The notes below the pieces were generated by a model. The model was not told the DNA's origin. It was given only the letters and a program-made list of their open reading frames with translations, and did no database searches. A stretch of 64,000 nucleotides of DNA from Microbacterium proteolyticum (GTDB taxonomy: Bacteria; Actinomycetota; Actinomycetes; Actinomycetales; Microbacteriaceae). The stretch spans positions 3,720,001 to 3,784,000 of the forward strand of contig NZ_CP121274.1 in assembly GCF_029639405.1 (NCBI RefSeq), read 5' to 3'. Every line of letters begins with the position of its first letter. Within the stretch, counting starts at the first letter, position 1. Below are positions 45,369 through 54,457 of the stretch, in pieces. The position numbers and the translations under genes were made by a program.

Positions 45369-45641
45369 TCCACGACGTCGCGCCGCGAATGGTGCGCGCG
45401 AGAGCTCGGTGCGTGTTGGTTCACTGATTTCGCCGGAGTACGCGCCCGGCTGAACCGCCGCCGGCTGCACTAGGGCGTCGCCGCGAGTGGGTGGCTGCGC
45501 GAACCGTTCACGCACAGCCCTGCCTCTCCGACCTCGCCGCCCGCGGCCGGCGCACCCCCGGCACCGCGATCCGTTACCTGCCCCCGAGCATCGGGACGCC
45601 GTCGCCGACGCCGCGGCGGCCACGCCCCCGATCTACGACCC
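45369..45641. other. spacer without a recognisable gene
   Basis: GC-rich, with no ribosome site and no recognisable protein on either strand. One frame in phase with the following 32-codon gene is open but of low complexity (Pro/Arg/Ala), so it may be a relic. No convincing hairpin or operator was seen. Confidence 0.4.
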
Positions 45642-45653
45642 GTGAAGGATCTG

Positions 45654-45752
45654 ATGTTCCGTTCTATGCCCTTCGTCCTCACCGCATTGGTGCTGCTCGC
45701 GGTACTCGCTGGTGCTGCGATCCTGTACTTCGCATTGGCGGTCCTCGCATGA
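45654..45752 (+). CDS. 32-residue single-pass membrane peptide (second copy)
   Basis: ATG at 45654 after GAAGGA; TGA at 45750-45752 overlaps the ATG of the M23 gene. The product starts MFRSMPFVLTALVLLAVLAG and continues as one hydrophobic helix. Length and junction type equal those of the peptide at 36445; sequence similarity is limited to composition and layout. A GTG at 45642 could add four residues. Confidence 0.58.
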   Translation: MFRSMPFVLTALVLLAVLAGAAILYFALAVLA

Positions 45753-46552
45753 TCGCGGATACCGCCGAGCACGACATAGCGCCAACCCGTCGCCGCATTC
45801 GTGAGCGCGCCGCCGCAGCGCAGCAGGCGGCGCACGCGGCGCGACGACAGTCGCGCGCAAGGTGGCTACGCCGTCGCGCGGTGGCTCTCGTGGCGATGGC
45901 CGCGGTGCCCGCGCTTGCCGTCCCGCTGTCGTTCCCGTCGCCGTCCCCGGCCGTGGCTCTCGCTGCCCAGCAGCCGGAGACGGTGAGCTCACAGCCGCAG
46001 TCGCTCACAGTCGGCGACCGCGTCGCGCCGGTGGTGCTGGACCGCGACGGCTTCTCCGCTAGCGTGCCGCTGCCCGATGGCGCGGAACCGTATGCGTTCA
46101 CTGCGGCCACCTTCGTGAACGATCCCGCCTCGCCGGTGCAGTGGCCGTTCACCACCGGGGTCCCGGTCAGTAGCCCGTTCGGCTATCGCATCCCGCCGTG
46201 CTCGTCGTGCTCGAGCTACCACAACGGGGTCGATCTGACCCCGGGGATGGGCACCTCGATCCAGGCGATGGCGGATGGAGTCGTGACGGTCGCGACCGAC
46301 GAGGGCGGCAGTTACGGCACCTATGTGGTGATCCAGCACGAGATCGACGGGCAGCTGGTCGAGAGCCTCTACGCACACCTGATCGAGGGCTCGATCGCGC
46401 TTGAGGTGGGGGAGCGGGTTCGGGTCGGGCAGCTGGTGGGTTTGGTGGGTAACACGGGCCTGAGCACAGGGGCGCATCTGCACTTCGAGGTGCGGCCCGA
46501 CGGCGAACCGGTCGATCCGTTCGTCTGGCTGCCGCCGAGGGTACGGTCGTGA
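45749..46552 (+). CDS. M23-family peptidase (exported)
   Basis: 267 residues. A basic N-terminus with one membrane/signal helix (AVALVAMAAVPALAVPLSF, about 50-70) precedes a LytM/M23 domain. PFGYRIPPCSSCSSYHNGVDLTPGMG supplies the first zinc ligands and STGAHLHFEVRPDG the last ones. The SCSSY cysteine pair in the ligand loop is common in actinobacterial M23 proteins. It is co-translated with the 32-residue peptide and lgt. Confidence 0.85.
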   Translation: MIADTAEHDIAPTRRRIRERAAAAQQAAHAARRQSRARWLRRRAVALVAMAAVPALAVPLSFPSPSPAVALAAQQPETVSSQPQSLTVGDRVAPVVLDRDGFSASVPLPDGAEPYAFTAATFVNDPASPVQWPFTTGVPVSSPFGYRIPPCSSCSSYHNGVDLTPGMGTSIQAMADGVVTVATDEGGSYGTYVVIQHEIDGQLVESLYAHLIEGSIALEVGERVRVGQLVGLVGNTGLSTGAHLHFEVRPDGEPVDPFVWLPPRVRS

Positions 46553-47439
46553 TGCCGCTCGACGTGCTGCCGGCCCTGATTCCGAGCCCGGACATCAGCT
46601 ACATCCAGCTCGGGCCGCTGCGAATCCACTTCTACGCCGTGTTCATCCTCACCGGCATCGTGCTCGCCGTCGTCATCGCGGCGCGGCGGCTGCAGCGCGC
46701 GGGGCATCCGCGTGGCGCGGTGCTGGATGTGGCGATGTGGGCGGTGCCGCTGGGCATCGTCGGCGCCCGCATCTATCATGTGCTCACCCATCCGGGCGAT
46801 TACTTCTATCCGGGCGCGGACCTGCTGCGGGTGCTCTACCTGTGGGAGGGCGGCCTGGCGATCTTCGGGGCCGTGCTCCTCGGCCTGGTCGGGATCATCA
46901 TCGGCACCCGCCGGGCCGGGATCCCGCTGCTGCTGTTCCTGGATGCGCTAGCCCCCGGCATGCTCGTCGCGCAGGCCGTCGGGCGGCTGGGCAACTACTT
47001 CAACCAGGAGCTGTTCGGTCCGCCCACCACGCTGCCGTGGGGGCTGCAGATCGACCCGGGCAGCCCCGCGATCCCGCCCGGCACCCCGGAGGGCACGCTG
47101 TTCCAGCCGCTGTTCCTGTACGAGCTGCTGTGGAATCTGCTCGGCGCCGCGGTGATCCTCATCGTCGAGCGCATCCGCCGCCTCGACGGGCACCCCGCAG
47201 CGGGGACCGGGCTGAGCCTGGGCCTCTACCTGCTGTGGTACGGGTTCGGGCGGGCCTTCCTGGAGTGGATCCGGCTGGACCCGACCGAGCTGCTGGCCGG
47301 CGGGATCAAGGCGAACATCGTCACCGCGGTGATCGCGGCCGTGCTCGGCGTCGGCGTCATCGTCTACGCCCAGTGGCGCACCCGACGGGCCGCGGCCGTA
47401 CCGGCCGGAAACGAGGCGGTGCATGCCGACGCCGAGTAG
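46549..47439 (+). CDS. lgt: prolipoprotein diacylglyceryl transferase
   Basis: 296 residues, seven membrane segments. The Lgt signature is AQAVGRLGNYFNQELFG with the GRxGNyxNqE box; IRIHFYAV and FLYELLWNLLG are also typical. It adds diacylglycerol to the lipobox Cys of prolipoproteins. Several lipoproteins (MCO, DUF305, propeller, TlpA) are encoded nearby, so it may support the island's own products alongside a chromosomal copy. Confidence 0.92.
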   Translation: MMPLDVLPALIPSPDISYIQLGPLRIHFYAVFILTGIVLAVVIAARRLQRAGHPRGAVLDVAMWAVPLGIVGARIYHVLTHPGDYFYPGADLLRVLYLWEGGLAIFGAVLLGLVGIIIGTRRAGIPLLLFLDALAPGMLVAQAVGRLGNYFNQELFGPPTTLPWGLQIDPGSPAIPPGTPEGTLFQPLFLYELLWNLLGAAVILIVERIRRLDGHPAAGTGLSLGLYLLWYGFGRAFLEWIRLDPTELLAGGIKANIVTAVIAAVLGVGVIVYAQWRTRRAAAVPAGNEAVHADAE

Positions 47440-49060
47440 CACACCCGAGACGGACACCACCTTGCCGGGCGACCATATCGACCGCGCGGGAGAGTCCCCG
47501 AGCGGCCCGCGCCTGGGCGTGGTCGGCTGGTTGCGGTGGGGGTGGCGGCAGCTGACCTCGATGCGCACCGCGCTGATCTTGCTGTTGCTGCTGGCTCTGG
47601 CGGCGATCCCGGGGTCGTTGATCCCACAGCGGTCCTCCGATCCCAACGGGGTCATCCAGTTCGACCGGAACAACCCCGGCTGGGCCTGGGCGGTGCAGCT
47701 GCTGCAGCTGCATGACGTGTTCGGGTCCGTATGGTTCTCCGCCGTCTACCTGCTGCTGTTCGCCTCCCTCGTGGGGTGTCTCATCCCGCGCATCCGCCAC
47801 CACGCCCAGGCTCTGCTGGCACAGCCGCCGGCGACACCCCGCAACCTCCAGCGCCTGCCGGCGCACGACCGTCGCCGCGTGGACGGCCCGCCGGAAGATG
47901 TGCTGCGCGCCGCGGAGAAGGAGCTGCGCCGCCAGCACTACCGGCTCCGCAGGCTCGACGCGGGCGGGGAGTGTTCGATCGCCGCCGAACGCGGCTACCT
48001 GCGCGAGACCGGGAACCTGCTGTTCCACCTCGCCCTGCTCGCGGTGCTCGTCGTCCTTGCGGTCGGCACCGGCTACCGCTTCACCGGGCAGCGCATCCTC
48101 GTCGAGGGGCAGACCTTCGCCAGCACGCGGATCGCATACGACTCCTTCACCCCTGGCCGGTTCGTGACCGACGCGCAGATCCCGCAGTTCACCCTCACCC
48201 TGGACCGGTTCCGCGTCGACTACGTCGAGGACAATCTCAACGCGCTGGGCATGCCGCGCGACTTCGACGCCCAGGTCACCGTCACCGCAGACGGCACGCA
48301 GCAGTCCTCGAGCATCCGGGTGAACGAGCCGCTGTCGGTAGCCGGCACCGACATCTACCTGCTCGGCAACGGCTACGCCCCGACCCTCACCGTCCGCAAC
48401 CCGGCCGGCGACGTCGTCTTCAGCGACTCGATCCCGTTCCTCCCGCAAGACGCCAACCTCACCAGCCTCGGCGTCGTGAAGGTCCCTGACGGGCTGGCGA
48501 AGCAGGTCGGGATGATCGCCCTGTTCTACCCGACCCGCGCGATCGCGCCCGGAGGCGCCTCCTACTCCAGCTACCCCGACCTGCTCGACCCGGTCGTCAC
48601 CCTGGACGTGTATGTCGGCAACCTGGGACTGGACAGCGGTGTTCCCGTGTCGGTCTACTCGCTCGACACCTCCGCGATGACCCAGGTCGCCGGCCGCGGC
48701 ACCGCGACCCCGGCCCTCGAGCTCACGCCCGGCACCACCGCCCCGCTGCCGGACGGGCTGGGCACGATCGAGCTCACCAACATCCCGCGATTCGCGTCGC
48801 TGGACATCGCCCACGACCCGACCCAGGCGCCCACCCTGATCGCCGCGTCCGCCGCGGTCGCCGGCCTGGCCCTCTCGCTGTTCGTGCCCCGGCGGCGCAT
48901 CTGGGTGCGCGTCGCCGCCCGCGGCGACCAGACGCAGCTCGAGGTCGCCGCGCTCGCCCGCGGCGACGACCCCCGCCTGCAGTCCACTGTCGACGCCCTC
49001 GCCGCCCGCCTTGAAACCGCGCCCCGACCACCCGGAGGATCCGATGACCCCGTTCCTTGA
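47423..49060 (+). CDS. resB: cytochrome c biogenesis protein ResB
   Basis: 545 residues. Membrane helices at about 47-67, 103-122, 203-220 and 480-500 flank a large external domain; SMRTALILLLLLALAAIPGSLIPQ is the characteristic first helix, and RETGNLLFHLALLAVLVVLAVG the third. It works with CcsA in System II heme delivery to apocytochrome c. The ATG overlaps the lgt end by 17 bases. Confidence 0.92.
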   Translation: MPTPSSTPETDTTLPGDHIDRAGESPSGPRLGVVGWLRWGWRQLTSMRTALILLLLLALAAIPGSLIPQRSSDPNGVIQFDRNNPGWAWAVQLLQLHDVFGSVWFSAVYLLLFASLVGCLIPRIRHHAQALLAQPPATPRNLQRLPAHDRRRVDGPPEDVLRAAEKELRRQHYRLRRLDAGGECSIAAERGYLRETGNLLFHLALLAVLVVLAVGTGYRFTGQRILVEGQTFASTRIAYDSFTPGRFVTDAQIPQFTLTLDRFRVDYVEDNLNALGMPRDFDAQVTVTADGTQQSSSIRVNEPLSVAGTDIYLLGNGYAPTLTVRNPAGDVVFSDSIPFLPQDANLTSLGVVKVPDGLAKQVGMIALFYPTRAIAPGGASYSSYPDLLDPVVTLDVYVGNLGLDSGVPVSVYSLDTSAMTQVAGRGTATPALELTPGTTAPLPDGLGTIELTNIPRFASLDIAHDPTQAPTLIAASAAVAGLALSLFVPRRRIWVRVAARGDQTQLEVAALARGDDPRLQSTVDALAARLETAPRPPGGSDDPVP

Positions 49061-50009
49061 CGCCCTGTCCCTGCTGCTGGTGTACTCGGCGATCGCCGTC
49101 TACGCGGCCGGCTTCATCGCCTACACCCTCGACCTCGCCCGACGCACCGCCCCGCGCCCCACGTCGGCGCCGGCCAAGGAACGGGTCCTCGCCGGGCCAG
49201 CCACGATGCCTCCTGCACCGCCCGGGGCCACGGAGCCCACGACGGAGCCGGCACCCGGCAGGTCGAAAGCGATCCGGGTCGGCTACGCGCTGACCGTGCT
49301 CGGCTGGGTGCTCCACGTCGCGGCCACGGTGCTGCGCGGCATCGCCGCCGAACGGGTGCCCTGGGCCAACATGTTCGAGTTCTCCCTGACCGGCACGGCG
49401 CTGATCATCGGCACCTTCCTGGCCGTGTCCATCCGGGGTCGCCTCGCGTTCCTGGGGACCGCGGTCCTCGGACTGACCGTGCTGCTGCTGGGCGTGGCGA
49501 CGGTGAGCTTCTACGTGCCCGTGGTGCCGCTGATGCCCGCACTGCAGTCCGGGTGGCTGGTGATCCACGTCCTGGTCGCGCTGCTGGCCACCGCGTTCTT
49601 CGGCCTGGCGTTCCTGGTCAGCATCACCTATCTGCTCAAGTCCCGCCGCCATCCCGAGCAGACGACTCGGCTGCAGCGTCTCCTGGAGGCCACCCCGTCG
49701 GCCGAGGACCTCGACCGCCTCGCCTACCGGCTGACCATCGTCGGCTTCATCCTGTGGACCTTCACCCTCATCGCCGGCGCGATCTGGGCCGGGCGCGCCT
49801 GGGGCCGGTTCTGGGGGTGGGACGTGAAAGAGGTCTGGACCTTCATCATCTGGGTCCTCTACGCCGCCTACCTCCACGCGATGGCCACCCGCGGCTGGCA
49901 CGGCCGCCGCGCCGCCGGGCTGTGCATCACCGGCTTCGCCGCCGTGCTGTTCAACTTCGGCGTCGTCAACGTCTTCTTCACCGGCCTGCACTCCTACTCC
50001 GGCCTCTGA
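49044..50009 (+). CDS. ccsA: cytochrome c biogenesis protein CcsA/CcsB (heme handling)
   Basis: 321 residues, about eight helices. The tryptophan-rich heme-binding signature is WGRFWGWDVKEVWTFIIW, with conserved histidines in LHVAATVLRG, VIHVLVALL and AAYLHAMATRGWHG. CGGAGG precedes the ATG at 49044, which overlaps the resB 3' end. Together with ResB it exports heme and attaches it to cytochrome c. Confidence 0.92.
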   Translation: MTPFLDALSLLLVYSAIAVYAAGFIAYTLDLARRTAPRPTSAPAKERVLAGPATMPPAPPGATEPTTEPAPGRSKAIRVGYALTVLGWVLHVAATVLRGIAAERVPWANMFEFSLTGTALIIGTFLAVSIRGRLAFLGTAVLGLTVLLLGVATVSFYVPVVPLMPALQSGWLVIHVLVALLATAFFGLAFLVSITYLLKSRRHPEQTTRLQRLLEATPSAEDLDRLAYRLTIVGFILWTFTLIAGAIWAGRAWGRFWGWDVKEVWTFIIWVLYAAYLHAMATRGWHGRRAAGLCITGFAAVLFNFGVVNVFFTGLHSYSGL

Positions 50010-50035
50010 CCACACTCCCGAAAGGACCGCACCCC

Positions 50036-50305
50036 ATGACAAGAAAGACCACCCCGCGCCCGAACAAGCCCGACGACTTCGAGGCCCGCTGGCGCAAGCA
50101 CCGCCTCCTCGTCCGCCTCGGCCAGGTCCTGATCGGCGCCGGCGCGCTCGTCGCGATCATCCACTGGCTCGCCCACCTCGAAGCGTTCGGACCCGGCCAA
50201 CCACCCGGCTGGCTCGACCTCGCCGCCGGCTACCCGACCGGGCTCGTCCTCGTCATCGCCGGCGCCATCCTCGCCGGGCGCAAGCGCCCCACCGCCAAGT
50301 CCTAG
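50036..50305 (+). CDS. small two-helix membrane protein of the ccm cluster
   Basis: 89 residues with GAAAGGA upstream. Helices LLVRLGQVLIGAGALVAIIHWLAHL and GLVLVIAGAILAGRK; a hydrophilic N-terminus KPDDFEARWRKHR. Function unknown; the gene is regularly spaced inside the cytochrome c maturation cluster. Confidence 0.6.
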   Translation: MTRKTTPRPNKPDDFEARWRKHRLLVRLGQVLIGAGALVAIIHWLAHLEAFGPGQPPGWLDLAAGYPTGLVLVIAGAILAGRKRPTAKS

Positions 50306-50343
50306 ACCACCGGCTCACCACCGCTGCCTGAAAGCCCATAGCC

Positions 50344-50973
50344 ATGCCCCCGAAACCCGACTCCGCCCACCCGCGCCGACGCTGGATCGCGGCACCAGTC
50401 GGTGGCAGCCTCGCCGCACTGCTCCTGCTGGCCGGATGCGCCGCCCAGCCGCCCGACATCACCCTCCCGCAGACCCCGAACGGGTACACCTCAGCCGACG
50501 ACACGGTCGTGGAGATCCCCGCCGCCGAGCGCGACGCCCCGGTGACCTTCGGCGGTCCGCTGGACACCGGCGGCCAAGCCGACTCCACCGACTGGCTCGG
50601 CTCGGTCGTCGTCGTCAACTTCTGGTACGCCGCCTGCCCACCCTGCCGCGCCGAAGCCCCCGACCTTCAGGCGACATATGAGCAGTACGCCGACCAGGGC
50701 GTCGTGTTCATCGGCGTGAACGTGCGCGACACCGGCGCGACCGCGACCGCGTTCGCCACCGAGTTCGACATCACCTACCCGTCGATCCTGGACGCCGCGA
50801 CCAGCGACGTGCAGTTCGCGTTCGCCGGCAAGTCCGCCCCGAACGCCGTGCCCACCACGATCGTCCTCGACCGTGACGGACGGATGGCCTCCCGAATCCT
50901 CGGCCGCATCCCCTCCCGAGGCACCCTCGCCGCCCTCATCGACACCGCCTTGACCGAGAGCCGCACCCCGTGA
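50344..50973 (+). CDS. TlpA/ResA-type thiol-disulfide oxidoreductase lipoprotein
   Basis: 209 residues. Lipobox LLLAGC (C32) after a Tat-neutral signal. A thioredoxin fold with active site WYAACPPCRAE (C98, C101), VVFIGVNVRDTG and the cis-Pro segment AVPTTIVLDRDG. It would reduce apocytochrome c cysteines outside the membrane, using electrons delivered by CcdA, whose gene overlaps it. Confidence 0.9.
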   Translation: MPPKPDSAHPRRRWIAAPVGGSLAALLLLAGCAAQPPDITLPQTPNGYTSADDTVVEIPAAERDAPVTFGGPLDTGGQADSTDWLGSVVVVNFWYAACPPCRAEAPDLQATYEQYADQGVVFIGVNVRDTGATATAFATEFDITYPSILDAATSDVQFAFAGKSAPNAVPTTIVLDRDGRMASRILGRIPSRGTLAALIDTALTESRTP

Positions 50974-51347
50974 ACGGCATCGTCGCCAACGGCGAACTCT
51001 GGCTCGCGATGCCGATCGCGTTGCTGGCCGGCCTCGTCTCCTTCGCCTCGCCCTGCGTGCTCCCGCTCGTACCCGGCTACCTCGGCTACGTCACCGGCGC
51101 ATCCACCACCCGCTCCCGCTGGAGACCCCTGATCGGGGCCGGCCTGTTCACCCTCGGGTTCTCGCTCGTGTTCATCGCCTACGGCGTCGCCTTCGGCGCC
51201 GTGGGCAGCTGGCTGATCCGCTGGCAGGACATCCTCATCCGCATCCTCGGCGCCGTCGTCCTCATCATGGGGCTGGTGTTCATCGGCCTGCTGCGCGTCT
51301 TCCAGCGCACCGCGAAACCCGCCATCAAACCCCCTACCGGCCTGGTC
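50970..51347 (+). pseudogene. ccdA: ccdA, 5' half (interrupted by an IS21-family element)
   Basis: The GTG overlaps the tlpA stop. The first 126 codons encode the CcdA N-terminal half: LAGLVSFASPCVLPLVPGYLGYVTG with the first redox Cys, then helices to IKPPTGLV. The frame then runs into the transposon and stops at 51380. The missing part resumes after 55921; joining at the 6-bp duplication restores [11 protein letters not shown] in frame. The protein normally carries electrons across the membrane to TlpA/ResA, so this copy should be inactive. Confidence 0.92.
51342..51347 (+). repeat. target site duplication, left copy
   Basis: CTGGTC directly before the left terminal repeat; an identical copy follows the right terminal repeat. 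Confidence 0.88.
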
Positions 51348-51383
51348 TGGCTCTGTCAGTCTGTTTTGGCCCCGGAGTGACGG
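51348..51383 (+). repeat. left terminal inverted repeat of the IS21-mer element
   Basis: Begins TGGCTCTGTCAGTC and includes TTTTGGCCCCGG; pairs with 55886-55921 at 30 of 36 positions. Confidence 0.85.
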
Positions 51384-51498
51384 CTAGGAGTGGCCCCACT
51401 TTCTGACTTGCCGGGGCGGTTCTGACGGTTTGATCTGGCCCCACCTGAGCGTGTGTTTCGTGTTGCTTCAGGATGAGCGGGCCCGGCAGGGGTCGAAA

Positions 51499-53157
51499 GT
51501 GGAATTGTTCGCGGATATCCGCCGTGCCTCGCGCGTCGACGGGCTATCGGTGCGCGCGTTGGCAGACAGGTTCGGGGTCCACCGTCGCACGGTGCGGCAG
51601 GCCTTGGCGTCGCCAATTCCGCCGCCGCGGAAGATACCGTCACGGATGTCTCCACGGCTGGGGCCGTACAAGGCGGTGATCGACGCGATGCTCACTCAGG
51701 ATCTGGACGCGCCTCGTAAGCAGCGGCACACGGCGACAAGGGTTCTCGCGCGGCTGGTCGACGAGCACGAAGCGGCGGGACTGTCGTACTCGACGGTCCG
51801 CGACTACGTGCGCGTACGTCGTGCCCAGATCGATGCCGCAGCCGGGCGCCGCGTCGAGGTGTTCGTCCCACAGGAACACGCACCTGGTGAGGAAGCCGAA
51901 GTCGATTTCGGCGAGGTCTGGGTGATCCTTGGCGGGGTGAAAACGAAGTGCCACATGTTCACGTTCCGGCTCTCGCACTCGGGGAAGGCGGTGCACCGGG
52001 TGTACTCGACGCAATCGCAGGAAGCGTTCCTGGAAGGACATATCGACGCGTTCGACGAGATAGGTGGGATCCCGACCCGGCACATCCGGTACGACAATCT
52101 CACTGCCGCGGTACAGACGGTGCTGTATGGGAAGGGCCGTAGCCGAGTAGAGAACGACCGATGGGTACTGTTCCGCTCGCACTACGGGTTCGACTCGTTC
52201 TATTGCCAGCCCGGAATCGACGGCGCCCACGAGAAGGGTGGCGTCGAAGGCGAAGTTGGTCGGTTTCGCCGCACCTGGCTGTCGCCGATGCCGGTCATCG
52301 ACTCGCTCGCCGAGTTGAACGAGCAGATCCGCCGGTGGGACGCCCGCGACAACGAGCGACGCATCAACACCCGGATCCGCACTGTCGGGCAAGACTTCAT
52401 CGACGAACAAGCCCGCCTTACGCCATTGCCAGGCGAGCGGTTCGATCCTGGCCTGGTGCTCTACCCGCGGGTAGACCGCTCGAGCCTGATCACCGTGCGG
52501 ATGGCGAGGTACTCCGTGCCCGCCCGTCTGATCGGGCGGAAGGTGCGGGTCTCGTTGCGGGCGTCTGAACTCGTGGTGTTCGACGGCCACGCCGAGGTCG
52601 CTCGGCACGAGCGGGTCGTGGCCCGCGGCGGGGAGTCGATCAACCTTGACCACTACCTCGAGGTCCTCAGGCGCAAGCCCGGCGCGTTGCCCGGGTCCAC
52701 CGCGCTGGCCCGTGCACGCGAAGCCGGCGTGTTCACGACAGCGCATGACGCGTTCTGGCAGCAAGCGCGGAAGGTCGATGGCGACAGCGCCGGCACAAGG
52801 GCTCTGATCGATGTGCTCCTGCTCCACAGGACCATGCGAACCGTCGACGTGATCGCGGGGATCCGTGCCGCCCTCACGGTCGGGGCGGTGTCCGCCGACG
52901 TCGTCGCGGTCGAAGCCCGACTGCACGCCGCCGGGCCCGAGTCAGACCGTCATCGCGTTGAACAACCACGACGTGACGTGCAGCGAGTTGTCAGCCTGAC
53001 CCAGCGTCGCCTCATGGATCCGGCCGCGGTGATCGCCGGACTCCCAGCCGACCGGCGGCCACTGCCATCCGTCGCGCACTACGACGAACTCCTTAACCGA
53101 CGTTCCGAACCAGAACCGCCGGTCACCGATGAGAGAGAAGGAATCGCCGGATCATGA
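51499..53157 (+). CDS. istA: IS21-family transposase IstA
   Basis: 552 residues from the GTG at 51499 (CAGGGG six bases upstream), which aligns with the usual IstA start 'KVELFADIRRASR'; the frame is open further upstream to 51430, so a longer form is possible. HTH: LSVRALADRFGVHRRTVRQAL. DDE residues lie in EEAEVDFGEVWV, HIRYDNLTAAV and HEKGGVEGEVGRFRR. It overlaps istB by four bases, as is normal for IS21. Confidence 0.9.
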   Translation: MELFADIRRASRVDGLSVRALADRFGVHRRTVRQALASPIPPPRKIPSRMSPRLGPYKAVIDAMLTQDLDAPRKQRHTATRVLARLVDEHEAAGLSYSTVRDYVRVRRAQIDAAAGRRVEVFVPQEHAPGEEAEVDFGEVWVILGGVKTKCHMFTFRLSHSGKAVHRVYSTQSQEAFLEGHIDAFDEIGGIPTRHIRYDNLTAAVQTVLYGKGRSRVENDRWVLFRSHYGFDSFYCQPGIDGAHEKGGVEGEVGRFRRTWLSPMPVIDSLAELNEQIRRWDARDNERRINTRIRTVGQDFIDEQARLTPLPGERFDPGLVLYPRVDRSSLITVRMARYSVPARLIGRKVRVSLRASELVVFDGHAEVARHERVVARGGESINLDHYLEVLRRKPGALPGSTALARAREAGVFTTAHDAFWQQARKVDGDSAGTRALIDVLLLHRTMRTVDVIAGIRAALTVGAVSADVVAVEARLHAAGPESDRHRVEQPRRDVQRVVSLTQRRLMDPAAVIAGLPADRRPLPSVAHYDELLNRRSEPEPPVTDEREGIAGS

Positions 53158-53954
53158 GCAACCCCACGAATGTCACCACGATCCTGCGTCGGCAGCGCGG
53201 GCTGACCGAAGAAGCCGCCGCGGCCGCAGTTGACCAAGCCTGCCGCAGGCTCCGTTTACCCACCATGCGGGCGGTGATGCACGAAGCGATCACGGCCGCG
53301 GAACGTGAGCAGCTGACCTACCAAGGGTTCCTTGCCGAGCTCCTCCTCGCCGAGTGCGACGACCGGGACCGCCGGTCCGTTGTCCGCCGCGTGTCGGCAG
53401 CCGGGTTCCCGAGGAACAAGTGGCTCGGGGACTTCGATTTCGACGCGAATCCGAACGTCAACCCTGCAACGATCCATACGCTCGCGAACGGGGACTGGAT
53501 CCGCCGCGGCGATCCGCTGTGTCTGATCGGGGACTCCGGCACCGGGAAGTCGCATCTCCTCATCGGCCTCGGCACCGCCGCTGCAGAGAAGGGCTTCCGC
53601 GTCCGGTACACCCTGGCGACGAAGCTCGTGAACGAGCTCGTTGAAGCCGCCGACGAGAAACAACTCACCCGCACCATCAACCGGTACGGACGCGTTGACC
53701 TGCTCCTGATCGACGAGCTCGGCTACATGGAACTCGACCGACGCGGCGCCGAACTCCTGTTCCAGGTCCTCACAGAGCGGGAAGAGAAGAACTCCGTCGC
53801 GATCGCATCCAACGAGTCGTTCAGCGGGTGGACGAAGACCTTCACTGACCCGCGCCTGTGTGCGGCAATCGTCGACCGGCTCACGTTCAACGGCACCATC
53901 ATCGAAACCGGCACCACCTCGTACCGCCTCAACCACACCCGTCAGCGGCAGTAG
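53154..53954 (+). CDS. istB: IS21-family helper ATPase IstB
   Basis: 266 residues, AAA+ DnaC-like. Walker A LIGDSGTGKSHLL, Walker B LLLIDELGYMELDRRGAELLF, then SVAIASNESFSGWTKTF (sensor I region) and VDRLTFNGTIIETG. It assembles on target DNA and activates IstA. ATG overlaps the istA stop. Confidence 0.93.
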   Translation: MSNPTNVTTILRRQRGLTEEAAAAAVDQACRRLRLPTMRAVMHEAITAAEREQLTYQGFLAELLLAECDDRDRRSVVRRVSAAGFPRNKWLGDFDFDANPNVNPATIHTLANGDWIRRGDPLCLIGDSGTGKSHLLIGLGTAAAEKGFRVRYTLATKLVNELVEAADEKQLTRTINRYGRVDLLLIDELGYMELDRRGAELLFQVLTEREEKNSVAIASNESFSGWTKTFTDPRLCAAIVDRLTFNGTIIETGTTSYRLNHTRQRQ

Positions 53955-53968
53955 CGATCCGAAAGTCA

Positions 53969-54358
53969 TCAGAGGTAGCGGCAGATGGACTCCGGCGTGC
54001 AGGCTTCGGACGCCGTTGCCGTCGCGTGCGCCCGAAGCTCGACGATGCTCCCTCGTAGGGCGCGCAGCTGCTCGAGCTGCTCATCAATCTCCACGAGCCG
54101 GCGGTCAAGGAGATCCAGCACGTGAGCGCACGGCGAACCACCCGTGTCGCGAACATCGAGGATCTCCGCGGTCTGCGCAAGGGTGAGCCCCGCCGCGCGA
54201 GCCCGATCGATGAACTCGAGCCGCTGCACCGTCTCGTCACCATAGCTGCGGTACCCGGCCGGGGTGCGCTCCGGCGGTTGCAGCAGCCCGCGCTCCTCGT
54301 AGTACCGCAGCGTCGACGGTCTCGTCCTCGCCTTCTCCGCGAGTTCTCCGATCCGCAT
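53969..54358 (-). CDS. merR: MerR-family mercury-responsive regulator
   Basis: 129 residues. N-terminal winged helix MRIGELAEKARTRPSTLRYYEERGLL, a dimer helix, and cysteines C77, C120 and C126, close to the C82/C117/C126 Hg(II) site of MerR. GGAGG lies seven bases before the ATG. It is divergent from merA across an operator with the stretched spacer typical of MerR promoters, so it should repress without and activate with Hg(II). Confidence 0.88.
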   Translation of the reverse strand: MRIGELAEKARTRPSTLRYYEERGLLQPPERTPAGYRSYGDETVQRLEFIDRARAAGLTLAQTAEILDVRDTGGSPCAHVLDLLDRRLVEIDEQLEQLRALRGSIVELRAHATATASEACTPESICRYL

Positions 54359-54379
54359 CGTGACACCTCCACCGTCAGT

Positions 54380-54411
54380 TTGACCTTCAAGCATGCTTGA
54401 AGGTCCATTCT
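54380..54411 (+). promoter_or_regulatory. merA promoter with perfect MerR operator
   Basis: A perfect 24-bp palindrome (54382-54405, half-site GACCTTCAAGCA) sits between -35 TTGACC (54380-54385) and a -10-like CATTCT (54406-54411), leaving about 20 bp between the hexamers, longer than the 17 bp optimum. This is the MerR activation geometry. Confidence 0.78.
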
Positions 54412-54457
54412 GTCGCATAGGGCCGCACGTGCGGCCCGGTCCACCCGAGGAGGCATC

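Noticed and set aside
51430..51498. Longer IstA start (TTG at 51430)
   Set aside because: The extra residues lie partly in the subterminal repeat and do not resemble IstA N-termini; the GTG at 51499 fits better, though the start remains uncertain.
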